A DNA stretch of 64,000 bases from NCBI GenBank assembly GCA_963701325.1, contig OY969604.1, positions 3,348,001 to 3,412,000 of the forward strand. The letters are read 5' to 3'. A model generated the notes under the pieces. It worked only from the letters and a program-made list of their open reading frames with translations, ran no database searches and was not told the origin of the DNA. Each line of letters begins with the position of its first letter. The stretch's first letter is position 1. Both the position numbers and the translations under genes were made by a program. This document shows, one piece after another, positions 17,505 to 25,135 of this stretch. Origin of the DNA: Bog-756 sp963701325 (GTDB taxonomy: Bacteria; Actinomycetota; Acidimicrobiia; Acidimicrobiales; RAAP-2).

Positions 17505-18889
17505 CGCGCGCTCCTGGTGACCGGTTGGCGGTCGGCTGCCGGAGTGATCTCGGCGCAGGACCGTCGTCCGGCGAGGGTCACCGTCGCCGGACGGGGGCCG
17601 AATCGCGGCCGGAACACCAGGGTGCGGAGGATGGCGAACCGGAAGGTTGCCGCGGCCAGATTGGCCAGGGTGACCGCGACCAGCTCGGGAAGGAGGCCGG
17701 TGAGCCCGGCGGCCCGGGTCGCGGCGAGTGCAGCGGTGGTCGCTGCCAAGCTCACGCCGAAGAGCGCGGCGGCGGTCAGGATGCGCCGGGTGCGTGGGAG
17801 GCCGTGCCGGGCGGCACCAGCCATGCCCCGGTGGGCAGCCGTGTTGCCCACGCTGCACACGGCGATCGAGATCAGGTTGGCCGCGTAGCTCCCGAGCGAG
17901 GGCTCGAGGGCTGCGAACAGCCCGACGTAGGCCACGGTGCTGGCCGCACCGACTCCGGCGAAGCGGAGCAGGTCGTCGGCGAACACCGGATCGCCGCGAC
18001 GACCCGGTGCGGACGACGCTGTCGCGGACCCGAGCCTGTCGGGCGCCCGAACGGGTGTGACCGGTGTCACCGTCGTGCCCGGCGAGCGGCGTTCGGCGTC
18101 TCCCGGCAGGTGGGCCCTGGCCGCGGCCGCCTCCTGTCGGGACGCCCGTCCCATCACCCGCCACATGCCGCAGAGGTCGAGCCAGGCCGTGCGCACCACC
18201 CGCACCCGCGAGTCGAGGTCGTCCACCCAGTCGACCGGCACCTCGTGGATGCGGAGCCCCAGTCGGTGGGCCGTGATCAGGAGTTCGGTGTCGAAGAACC
18301 AGGCCTGGTCCTCGACCAGGGGAAGCAGCCGGGTCGCTGCGTCGCGACGCATCGCCTTGAACCCGCACTGGGCGTCCGTGCACGGACTGCGGAGGACCGC
18401 CCGCAGGAGCAGGTTGTAGCCCCGCGAGATGAGTTCGCGCCGCGCGCCGCGGATGACGTGGGCGCCGGGGGCGAGCCGTGAGCCGATGGCCACGTCGCTG
18501 TGGCCCGACAGCAGCGGCGCGACCAGTGGGAGGAGGGCGTCGAGGTCGGTCGAGAGGTCGACGTCCATGTAGGCGACCACCTCGGCGGAGCTGGCCGTCC
18601 AGGCCTCCCGGACCGCCCGACCGCGGCCCCGCCGCCCGATGTGGACGGCGCGCACGCCGGGCAGGCTGGCGGCAAGGCCGGCGGCGATCGACCAGGTGTC
18701 GTCGGTGCTCGCGTTGTCGGCAACGCAAATCGTGGTCGCAAAGGGGAACGCGCTGTCCAGATAGTTCCGGAGGGCGGTGATGCTGGCCGCCAGCTGCCGG
18801 GCTTCGTTGTGGACGGGGATCACGACCTCGACCTCGGAGGCCGGGTCGGACCCATCGCCGCCGCGCCGGGGAAGTGGGACGACGCTCAT
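17501..18889 (-). CDS. Bifunctional GT2 polyprenyl-phosphate glycosyltransferase with GtrA domain
   Basis: A 462-residue fusion. Residues about 16-250 are a DPM1-like GT2 domain: EVVIPVHNEARQL, CVADNASTDDT, the DxD-type metal site YMDVDLSTD, and CGFKAMRRDA. Residues about 300-445 contain four hydrophobic helices of the GtrA family, often involved in flipping or anchoring lipid-linked sugars. Together with the overlapping GT39 gene this makes a donor-synthesis and transfer pair for envelope glycosylation. The two-component genes upstream (94-base gap) may belong to the same transcription unit. Confidence 0.88.
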   Translation of the reverse strand: MSVVPLPRRGGDGSDPASEVEVVIPVHNEARQLAASITALRNYLDSAFPFATTICVADNASTDDTWSIAAGLAASLPGVRAVHIGRRGRGRAVREAWTASSAEVVAYMDVDLSTDLDALLPLVAPLLSGHSDVAIGSRLAPGAHVIRGARRELISRGYNLLLRAVLRSPCTDAQCGFKAMRRDAATRLLPLVEDQAWFFDTELLITAHRLGLRIHEVPVDWVDDLDSRVRVVRTAWLDLCGMWRVMGRASRQEAAAARAHLPGDAERRSPGTTVTPVTPVRAPDRLGSATASSAPGRRGDPVFADDLLRFAGVGAASTVAYVGLFAALEPSLGSYAANLISIAVCSVGNTAAHRGMAGAARHGLPRTRRILTAAALFGVSLAATTAALAATRAAGLTGLLPELVAVTLANLAAATFRFAILRTLVFRPRFGPRPATVTLAGRRSCAEITPAADRQPVTRSAR

Positions 18890-18983
18890 CGCGTCAGCAT
18901 GACGGCGCAGGTTCGGGCGGCAGTGGGACCCAGCTGTGCGGGACCTGGGAGCGGTCCGGGGTCCGGCGCGCCGCTGCGTGTGC

Positions 18984-20561
18984 TCACGATCGGGCCGACC
19001 CTCTGTCCGGGCCGGCGGTCGCCGGTGCCTCGGCGCCGTGCTCCGCTCCGTCCAAGCCGTCGGCCTCGCCGACGGGTGGTGTGGCGGGCAGGTGGACGGT
19101 GAAGGTCGTGCCCTCCCCTGGAGCGCTCCGGGCGGAGACGGATCCCCCGTGGGCGGCCACGATGGCGCTCACGATGGACAGCCCGAGACCGGCGCCACCG
19201 TGCAGCCGCGATCTGCTCGGATCGGAGCGGTAGAAGCGCTCGAACATGTGCTCGGCCTCTTCGGGGTCCATGCCCTGGCCGGTGTCGGCCACCGAGATCG
19301 TCGCCCCGTGGTCCTCGGGCTCGACCGACACCCGGGCGGTCGTCCCCGCCGGGGTGTGGGCCCGGACGTTGGCGAGCAGGTTGTCGACCACCTGGCGGAG
19401 GCTGGTGGCGTCGCCCAAAACCTCGATGGGCTGTGAAGCCTCGAAGCTGACCGGCCAGGACGGACCCACGGTCATCGCGGTGTGGACCGCCTCGGCGCCG
19501 AGCGCCACCAGGTCCACCGAGTGGAGCTCGAGCGGTCGGCCCTCGTCGAGCCGGGCCAGCAACAGGAGGTCGGCGACGAGGTGCTCCATGCGCCCGGTCT
19601 CGGTGCGGATCCCACCCATCACGCGTTCGAGGTCCTCCTTCTGCTCGGATGCCCCGCGACCGAACAGCTCCGCATAGGCGGAGACCGCCGCGATCGGTGT
19701 GCGCAACTCGTGTGACGCGTCGGCGACGAACCGCCGGAGGCGGGCCTCGGAGTCGCGCAGGCGCTCCTCCGAGGCGACCCGGGCACGGAAGGCCGTCTCG
19801 ATCCGGTTCAACATCACGTTGAGCGTGCGGGCCAGGCGGCCCACCTCGGTCGAGTCGTTCTCGCCGGGGACGCGTTCGGTGAGGTTGCCGTCGGCGATCG
19901 ATTCGGCCGTGGCCTCCATGGCCCGGAGCGGCTTGAGCCCGATCCGGACCAGCCAGAGCCCACCGAGGAGGGCCGCCAGGACGGCCGCGCCGGTCACGAT
20001 GAGCTCGATGGCGAGGAGATGGTGGAGCGTGCTCACCGTGTCTCCGAGCGGCTGGGCCACGATGAGGTAGTTCCCGTCGTCGAGCACGGATGCCCTGACC
20101 CGGAAGGCCGGCCCCCCCGACTGGGCCGACGGGGTGGTGAAGTACGCGACCTGGGTGTTGTCCTCGGTCGAGAAGCCGGTGATCGTCGACGGGACCAGGG
20201 GCGTGTACGGGGTGTTGTTCACGTAGGCCGGGCAGCTCTGGCTGTCGACGACCGCGCCCGACGTGGTCCGGACCTGGACCGCGGAGACCTGCACTGCGTT
20301 GAACGGTGGCTCCTGGCCGGCCCCGGGAGCCCCCGACGGCCCTCCGCCGCCATGCCCGTCGAACGACCCGGGTCCGGCGCACGGGAACACGTTCCCGGAG
20401 CTGAGGGTGTGCTCGATGAACCCGTGTGTGGCGTCGAGCTGCTGGTCCACGCGCTGGTAGAGGAAGGACTGCAGTGCCGAGTAGGTCACGACATCGGCGA
20501 TGGCCAGCGCGGCGAGCGCGATGACCCCGATCGCGATGAGCAAGCGGCTGCGGAGGGACAT
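18984..20561 (-). CDS. HAMP-containing sensor histidine kinase
   Basis: A 525-residue membrane kinase. A first helix (about 7-27) and a second (about 170-195) flank an extracytoplasmic domain of about 140 residues that is Gly/Pro-rich and has two Cys. HAMP follows, then the HisKA motif FVADASHELRTPIAAV with the phospho-accepting His near residue 283, then the ATPase N, G1 and G2 boxes (VADTGQGMD, HGGAGLGLSIV). The architecture resembles the TcrY/MprB-type kinases of actinobacteria. It is 3 bases downstream of its response regulator. The signal sensed is unknown. Confidence 0.93.
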   Translation of the reverse strand: MSLRSRLLIAIGVIALAALAIADVVTYSALQSFLYQRVDQQLDATHGFIEHTLSSGNVFPCAGPGSFDGHGGGGPSGAPGAGQEPPFNAVQVSAVQVRTTSGAVVDSQSCPAYVNNTPYTPLVPSTITGFSTEDNTQVAYFTTPSAQSGGPAFRVRASVLDDGNYLIVAQPLGDTVSTLHHLLAIELIVTGAAVLAALLGGLWLVRIGLKPLRAMEATAESIADGNLTERVPGENDSTEVGRLARTLNVMLNRIETAFRARVASEERLRDSEARLRRFVADASHELRTPIAAVSAYAELFGRGASEQKEDLERVMGGIRTETGRMEHLVADLLLLARLDEGRPLELHSVDLVALGAEAVHTAMTVGPSWPVSFEASQPIEVLGDATSLRQVVDNLLANVRAHTPAGTTARVSVEPEDHGATISVADTGQGMDPEEAEHMFERFYRSDPSRSRLHGGAGLGLSIVSAIVAAHGGSVSARSAPGEGTTFTVHLPATPPVGEADGLDGAEHGAEAPATAGPDRGSARS

Positions 20562-20564
20562 CGC

Positions 20565-21266
20565 CTACTCCGTCGCCGGTTCGCGCAGCGCATACCCGAC
20601 GAGGCGCACGGTGTGGATGACCGGAGGCCCGGTTGCCTCGAGCTTCTTGCGGAGGTAGCTCACGTAGGTCTCGACGACGTTTCCGTCTCCGCCGAAGTCG
20701 TAGTGCCAGACGTGGTCGAGGATCTGTGACTTGGACAGCACGTGTCGGGGATTGAGCAGGAAGAAGCGGAGCAGGTTGAACTCGGTCGCCGTGAGTGGGA
20801 CGACCTGTCCGTCCCGGGTGACCTCGTGTGCGTTCTCGTCCATCTCGATGTCGGCGAACCGGAGGATGCCGTCGTCCTCCGGCGTGCTGCCGATCCGGCG
20901 GAGGATGGCGTGGACCCGGGCCACGATCTCGGCCAGCGCGAACGGCTTGGTGACGTAGTCGTCGCCGCCGACCGTGAGGCCCGCCACCTTGTCCTCGATC
21001 GCGTCGCGTGCGGTGAGGAAGAGGATCGGTACCCGGATGCCGCCGTCCCGGAGGCGCCGGGTCACCTCGAGCCCGTCGAGGTCGGGCAGCATGATGTCGA
21101 GGACGATGAGGTCGGGCGGCCGCTCCTGGGCGGCGGCCAGGGCGATGCGGCCGTTGACCGCTTCGTCCACGGTGAACCCCTCGTAGCGCAGGGAGGTCGC
21201 CACGGCGTCGACGATCGACGGCTCGTCGTCGACGACCAGGATGCGTTGGCTGCGGGTGGATTCCAC
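20565..21266 (-). CDS. OmpR/PhoB-family response regulator
   Basis: A 233-residue response regulator. The receiver domain has the acidic pair VVDDE (11-15), the phospho-acceptor in LIVLDIMLPD (Asp57) and the switch Lys in TKPFAL. The C-terminal winged helix includes LTATEFNLLRFFLLNP and YVSYLRKKLE. The GTG at 21266 is chosen because GGAGGAG precedes it; a longer in-frame extension exists but lacks family similarity. It is co-transcribed with the kinase. Direct repeats in its upstream region suggest autoregulation and possible control of the divergent redox island. Confidence 0.93.
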   Translation of the reverse strand: MESTRSQRILVVDDEPSIVDAVATSLRYEGFTVDEAVNGRIALAAAQERPPDLIVLDIMLPDLDGLEVTRRLRDGGIRVPILFLTARDAIEDKVAGLTVGGDDYVTKPFALAEIVARVHAILRRIGSTPEDDGILRFADIEMDENAHEVTRDGQVVPLTATEFNLLRFFLLNPRHVLSKSQILDHVWHYDFGGDGNVVETYVSYLRKKLEATGPPVIHTVRLVGYALREPATE

Positions 21267-21344
21267 GGCACTCTCCTCCGGTGGGGGCCGCACGGCCGGT
21301 CCGACCAGCATCGCACCGGCCGTTGCAGGCGGGGTGTGCTCCGC

Positions 21345-21363
21345 CTGTGAGCCCGCTGTGAGC
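21345..21363. promoter_or_regulatory. Direct repeat CTGTGAGC x2 with 11-base period, likely OmpR-type operator
   Basis: CTGTGAGC occurs at 21345-21352 and 21356-21363, an 11-base period matching tandem binding by OmpR/PhoB regulators on one DNA face. An inverted near-copy TTCACAG is at 21394-21400. The site lies between the response regulator and the divergent redox genes, so it may serve both. Confidence 0.5.
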
Positions 21364-21526
21364 TTCCGTGCGCGTCCGGAGGCGGCCCGGTGGTTCACAG
21401 GAACCGCTCAGCCCAGGTGGAGGTGGCTCAGCGGATGGGCGGGTGCAATGGCCTAAGCGGGATCTGCAGCACGCCGAATCCCCCGCTGACCCCGCCCAGG
21501 CCGACTCCCCCCGGAAAGGACACGAG

Positions 21527-21826
21527 ATGGATGAGCAGCTCCGCCGCCCCCACGATGCCGCCGTCCGATCGAGAGACGCCACCGCCACACGCGTGCGCCG
21601 CGCCACGGTAGCCGCCGGCGTGGCGGCCACCCTCGGCGCAACCGGACTGGGCCTGATGGTCGCCTCGACACCCGCCACCTCGGCGCTCGCCGCGACGGCG
21701 ACGCACCGGACCACCACCTCGAGCACCACGGCGGCTCCCTCGTCGACGTCGGCCACCTCGTCTTCGACGACACCCACGACGACACCGACCGCCACGACAC
21801 CGGTGACCGTCTCTGGGCAGTCATGA
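21527..21826 (+). CDS. Small Ser/Thr-rich membrane or exported protein ahead of apbE
   Basis: A 99-residue protein: a charged N-terminus with several Arg, one hydrophobic segment (about residues 26-56) and a tail almost wholly Ser, Thr, Pro and Ala. GGAAAGGA precedes the ATG, and its stop overlaps the ATG of apbE (ATGA), so tight coupling with a flavin transferase is certain. In comparable actinobacterial clusters this position often holds an FMN-binding-domain protein with a similar signal and Ser/Thr linker. Here the protein ends after the linker. It may be a truncated flavinylation target or a stalk protein. Family not recognised. Confidence 0.65.
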   Translation: MDEQLRRPHDAAVRSRDATATRVRRATVAAGVAATLGATGLGLMVASTPATSALAATATHRTTTSSTTAAPSSTSATSSSTTPTTTPTATTPVTVSGQS

Positions 21827-22842
21827 CGGCGCGCCTCGACGAGCGCGACCGCTCCACGGATGACGTCGCTCGCCGGGACGACTCCGTGCTCCCGGCGCGT
21901 GCGGCGCGCTCGATGCGAGCCATCGGCACGACCGTCACGGTGGTGGTCACCGTGCCGGGCCGTGCCGACCGGGCCGTGACCCTGCTCGCTGCACACCTGG
22001 CAGACCTCGACGCGGCCTGCAGCCGCTTCCGAGCCGACTCGGAGCTCCGACGCGTCGAGCTGGCGGGCCGGCCGGTCCGGGTCAGTCCGCTCCTCTTCGA
22101 AGCGCTCGAGACCGCGATCGAAACCGCCGTCCGCACCGCCGGGATCGTGGACCCGACGGTCGGGTCGGCTCTCGCCGAGCTCGGCTACGACCGCGACTTC
22201 GCCGCCATCGCCTCCGGTCCCGACGGGGCGTACCCCACGGTGCGCCCCGCCCCAGGGTGGTGGCGGCTCGAGCTCGACCGGTCGCTGCGCACGGTGCGCA
22301 TCCCGGCAGGTGTCCGCGTGGACCTCGGGTCGTCCGGCAAGGCGTTCGCGGCCGACCGGTCGGCCGTTCGCATCGCCGACGCGCTCGACTGTGGTGTGCT
22401 GGTCAATCTCGGCGGCGACGTTGCCGTGGCCGGGCCCCCACCGTCCGGCGGCTGGGCGATCGGGATCGCCCCGGTGTGCGCCGCGCCACCGAGCGACATC
22501 GACGAGGTGGTCGCCCTCCACTCCGGGGGCCTCGCCACCTCGGGCACCACCGCCCGGAGCTGGCAGCGTGGCGGGCGCACCGTCCACCACATCATCGACC
22601 CGTGGACGGGCGGGGTAGCCCCCTCGACGTGGTCCCTGGTGTCGGCCATCGCGCCGACCTGCGTCGAGGCCAACGCGTGGAGCACCGCTGCGGTCGTCTG
22701 GGCCGATGACGCCCCCGGAAACCTCGCCCGCCACGGTGTATCGGCCCGCCTGGTTGCAGCCGACGGCGCGGTGGTCCGGGTCGGGGAGTGGCCGGCCCCG
22801 GGCGCGAGCACTCCCTGCAGCGCAGCAGCGGGGGTGCGCTGA
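21823..22842 (+). CDS. apbE: FAD:protein FMN transferase (ApbE family)
   Basis: A 339-residue ApbE homologue. Family signatures are SRFRADSEL, DLGSSGKAFAAD (about 167-178), VNLGGDVAVAG, and HHIIDPWTGG near residue 260, with the acidic/Thr metal site toward the C-terminus. ApbE cleaves FAD and links FMN covalently to a Thr of exported redox proteins. No lipobox or clear signal peptide is seen here, so it may act in the cytoplasm or be exported in another way. Its neighbours are a haem-binding membrane protein and NADH-dehydrogenase-like proteins, consistent with a flavin-based electron transfer chain. Confidence 0.88.
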   Translation: MTARLDERDRSTDDVARRDDSVLPARAARSMRAIGTTVTVVVTVPGRADRAVTLLAAHLADLDAACSRFRADSELRRVELAGRPVRVSPLLFEALETAIETAVRTAGIVDPTVGSALAELGYDRDFAAIASGPDGAYPTVRPAPGWWRLELDRSLRTVRIPAGVRVDLGSSGKAFAADRSAVRIADALDCGVLVNLGGDVAVAGPPPSGGWAIGIAPVCAAPPSDIDEVVALHSGGLATSGTTARSWQRGGRTVHHIIDPWTGGVAPSTWSLVSAIAPTCVEANAWSTAAVVWADDAPGNLARHGVSARLVAADGAVVRVGEWPAPGASTPCSAAAGVR

Positions 22843-23549
22843 TGGTGGCCGCCACCTCCACCGTGTGGACGACCGACATCTGGTACACGATGAGGGCGAC
22901 CGGCATCGTCGCGCTCGTCCTGCTCTCGCTCACGACGGTGCTCGGGATCCTCACCGCCGGCCGGGTCCGCACCCGCTCGTGGCCGGCGTTCGCGCAGGCA
23001 GAGCTGCACAAACGACTCTCACTGCTGGCCGTGGTGTTCGTGGGACTCCACGTGCTCACCGCGGTCGTCGACTCGTATGTCGACGTGGGCTGGGTCTCGA
23101 TCCTGGTGCCCTTCGCCTCTCCCTACCGACCCCTCTGGACGGGTCTCGGCACGGTCGCGGTCGACCTCGTGATCGCGGTGGCCGTCTCGAGCGCGCTCCG
23201 CCAGCGCATCGAACCGCGCCTCTGGCGGGGCATCCACGGGCTGGCCTACGGCAGCTGGCCGGTCGCGGTCGCCCACTCCCTCGGGATGGGTACCGATGCC
23301 TCCCGCTCGTGGATGGACGCGCTGACCGGGCTCTGTGTCGCAGCGGTCGTGGCGGCCCTGGCCTGGCGCCTGTGGGACCGGCAGGCCGCGCGCACCGAAG
23401 CGCAGCGGGTCGGTGCCAGAACCCGCGCGGTCCCACGTCGCCACCGCCCGGAGGCCCCCTCCGGAGGTGTCTCGACCCGCGTGCGGGGCGCACGCTCCGG
23501 AGCCCCGGTCGCGGCTGGCACCCGACTCATCGAGAGGGACTCCCGATGA
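22842..23549 (+). CDS. Ferric-reductase-like transmembrane haem protein
   Basis: A 235-residue protein with about 5-6 membrane helices. His56 and His70 lie 14 residues apart (ELHKRLSLLAVVFVGLH), and His132 and His145 lie 13 apart (IHGLAYGSWPVAVAH). That pattern fits bis-His ligation of two b-type haems as in the ferric reductase/NOX transmembrane domain. The C-terminal tail is Arg-rich and cytoplasmic. No FAD/NADPH-binding domain is attached, so electrons must come from a partner, likely the next two gene products. The start at 22842 overlaps the apbE stop. Confidence 0.85.
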   Translation: MVAATSTVWTTDIWYTMRATGIVALVLLSLTTVLGILTAGRVRTRSWPAFAQAELHKRLSLLAVVFVGLHVLTAVVDSYVDVGWVSILVPFASPYRPLWTGLGTVAVDLVIAVAVSSALRQRIEPRLWRGIHGLAYGSWPVAVAHSLGMGTDASRSWMDALTGLCVAAVVAALAWRLWDRQAARTEAQRVGARTRAVPRRHRPEAPSGGVSTRVRGARSGAPVAAGTRLIERDSR

Positions 23550-24841
23550 CCACCGGGACGCTCGCACCGCCGGGGCGGCTCTTGGTCGCGGCGCACGATG
23601 AGCCGGAACGGTCCCGCCTCGCGGGTCATCTGGCCGTCCACGGCACCCTGCAGCTGCCGCAACGGGAGGACGCGCAGTGGAGTGCGGCAGTCCGTGCAGA
23701 ACTGGTCGCGTCCGGTCTGCTCGGACGGGGTGGGGCCGGGTTCCCGGCGGCAGCAAAATGGGATGTGGTGACCGGCACCGGCCGCCGACCCCTGGTCGCG
23801 GTCAACGCCATGGAGGGAGAGCCGGCCAGCCACAAGGACGAGGCACTGCTCGCCTGGTCGCCGCATCTGGTGCTCGACGGCGCCGAGGTGGCCGCCGCCG
23901 CGGTCGGTGCCCGTGAGATCGTGGTCTGTGTTCCCGGCGATCGGGACGCTGCCGCCGCCTCGGTGTCCCGGGCGATCGCCGAGCGCGAGCCCGGACGAGG
24001 TCGGGCGAGCATCACCCTCTGCCGCCCGCCCGCCGGGTACGTGGCGGGGGAGGAGTCGGCCCTCGCCGCATGGATCGACGGCCGGGTGGGGCTCCCCGCC
24101 TTGCGGGTCGACAAATCGGTCCCCCTCAGGGCCCGGCATCGCCCGCTGCTGGTGCACAACGCGGAGACGCTTGCCCAGGTGGCCCTCGTCGCCCGGCACG
24201 GTGCGGCCTGGTTCCGCCGGCTCGGCACGTCCGAGGCCCCTGGATCGACCCTGGTGACCGTGTCAGGAGCCGTGCACCACGCCGGCGTCCTCGAGGTCGA
24301 GCTCGGGACCCCGGTGGGCGAGGTCGTCCGGCAGGCCGGACCGACCGACCCACCCGGTGGACTGCTGCTCGGTGGCTACGGCGGTGCCTGGCTCGGCACG
24401 GACCAGCTCTCTGTGCCCTACGCTCCCGGACCCCTCGCCGCGGTCGGTGCGACCCTCGGCGTCGGCGTCATCGTGGTGCTCCCCGCCACGGCGTGCGGGA
24501 TCGCCGAGACGGCGCGGGTCGTGCGGTACATGGCCGGAGAGAGCGCAGGCCAGTGCGGCCCGTGCGTCTTCGGGCTCCCCGCCGTCGCCGACGATCTCGA
24601 GCGCCTCTGGGCGGGCACGGCCGACCCGGCGGTGCTCGGACGCATCGAGCGCCGGGCCGCCACGATCGCCGGACGCGGCGCCTGCCACCATCCCGACGGT
24701 GTGGTGCGTTTGGTCAGGAGTGCGCTGGCCGTCTTCGGCGACGACGCGCGGTTGCACGCCGCCGGACACCCGTGTGCCGGTCACGCACGGCCAACCGTGC
24801 TGCAGTTGCCCGCTGTTCCGCGGACGGGTGGGGCATCATGA
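23546..24841 (+). CDS. NuoF-like NADH dehydrogenase subunit (SLBB/4Fe-4S type)
   Basis: A 431-residue protein related to complex I subunit NuoF. The N-terminal FMN/NADH region has LLGRGGAGFPAAAKW (about 58-72) and NAMEGEPASHKDEALL. An SLBB segment precedes the C-terminal iron-sulfur domain, where ESAGQCGPC (Cys336, Cys339) and ACHHPDG (near 380) replace the usual SCGxCxPC plus distal Cys. The first ligand Cys is Ala. It probably takes electrons from NAD(P)H or ferredoxin to the haem protein. It overlaps both neighbours by 4 bases. The direction of electron flow is inference. Confidence 0.82.
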   Translation: MTTGTLAPPGRLLVAAHDEPERSRLAGHLAVHGTLQLPQREDAQWSAAVRAELVASGLLGRGGAGFPAAAKWDVVTGTGRRPLVAVNAMEGEPASHKDEALLAWSPHLVLDGAEVAAAAVGAREIVVCVPGDRDAAAASVSRAIAEREPGRGRASITLCRPPAGYVAGEESALAAWIDGRVGLPALRVDKSVPLRARHRPLLVHNAETLAQVALVARHGAAWFRRLGTSEAPGSTLVTVSGAVHHAGVLEVELGTPVGEVVRQAGPTDPPGGLLLGGYGGAWLGTDQLSVPYAPGPLAAVGATLGVGVIVVLPATACGIAETARVVRYMAGESAGQCGPCVFGLPAVADDLERLWAGTADPAVLGRIERRAATIAGRGACHHPDGVVRLVRSALAVFGDDARLHAAGHPCAGHARPTVLQLPAVPRTGGAS

Positions 24842-25077
24842 CCGCGCGCCAGCGAATCGCCGTCCGGCTGCGGGTCGATCCGGTCGCCTGCGACGCCTAC
24901 GGGTACTGCGCCGAGCTCCTGCCCGAACGGATCACGCTCGACGAGTGGGGGTACCCGATCGTCGACGGGGCACCGGTCGAGGCCGGGTTGGTCGCACTGG
25001 CCACCCGTGCCGCTGCCGAGTGCCCGCGGCGCGCCATCCTGCTCGAGCGGGTCGCGCCGGGACGGCACGAGCGGTAG
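24838..25077 (+). CDS. Single-cluster (3Fe-4S type) ferredoxin
   Basis: A 79-residue ferredoxin. Cys18, Cys24 and Cys62 give the C-x5-C ... CP pattern (CDAYGYC, ECPRRAI) of 3Fe-4S ferredoxins that often serve cytochromes P450. No P450 is nearby; the overlap with the NuoF-like gene (ATGA) places it in the flavin/haem redox island, where it may be the soluble electron carrier. Confidence 0.85.
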   Translation: MTARQRIAVRLRVDPVACDAYGYCAELLPERITLDEWGYPIVDGAPVEAGLVALATRAAAECPRRAILLERVAPGRHER

Positions 25078-25135
25078 GCGCAGCGGCGACCCAGCGTCAC
25101 CGGCCGGCCGGGGTCGGTCCCCGTAGGCTGGTCCG

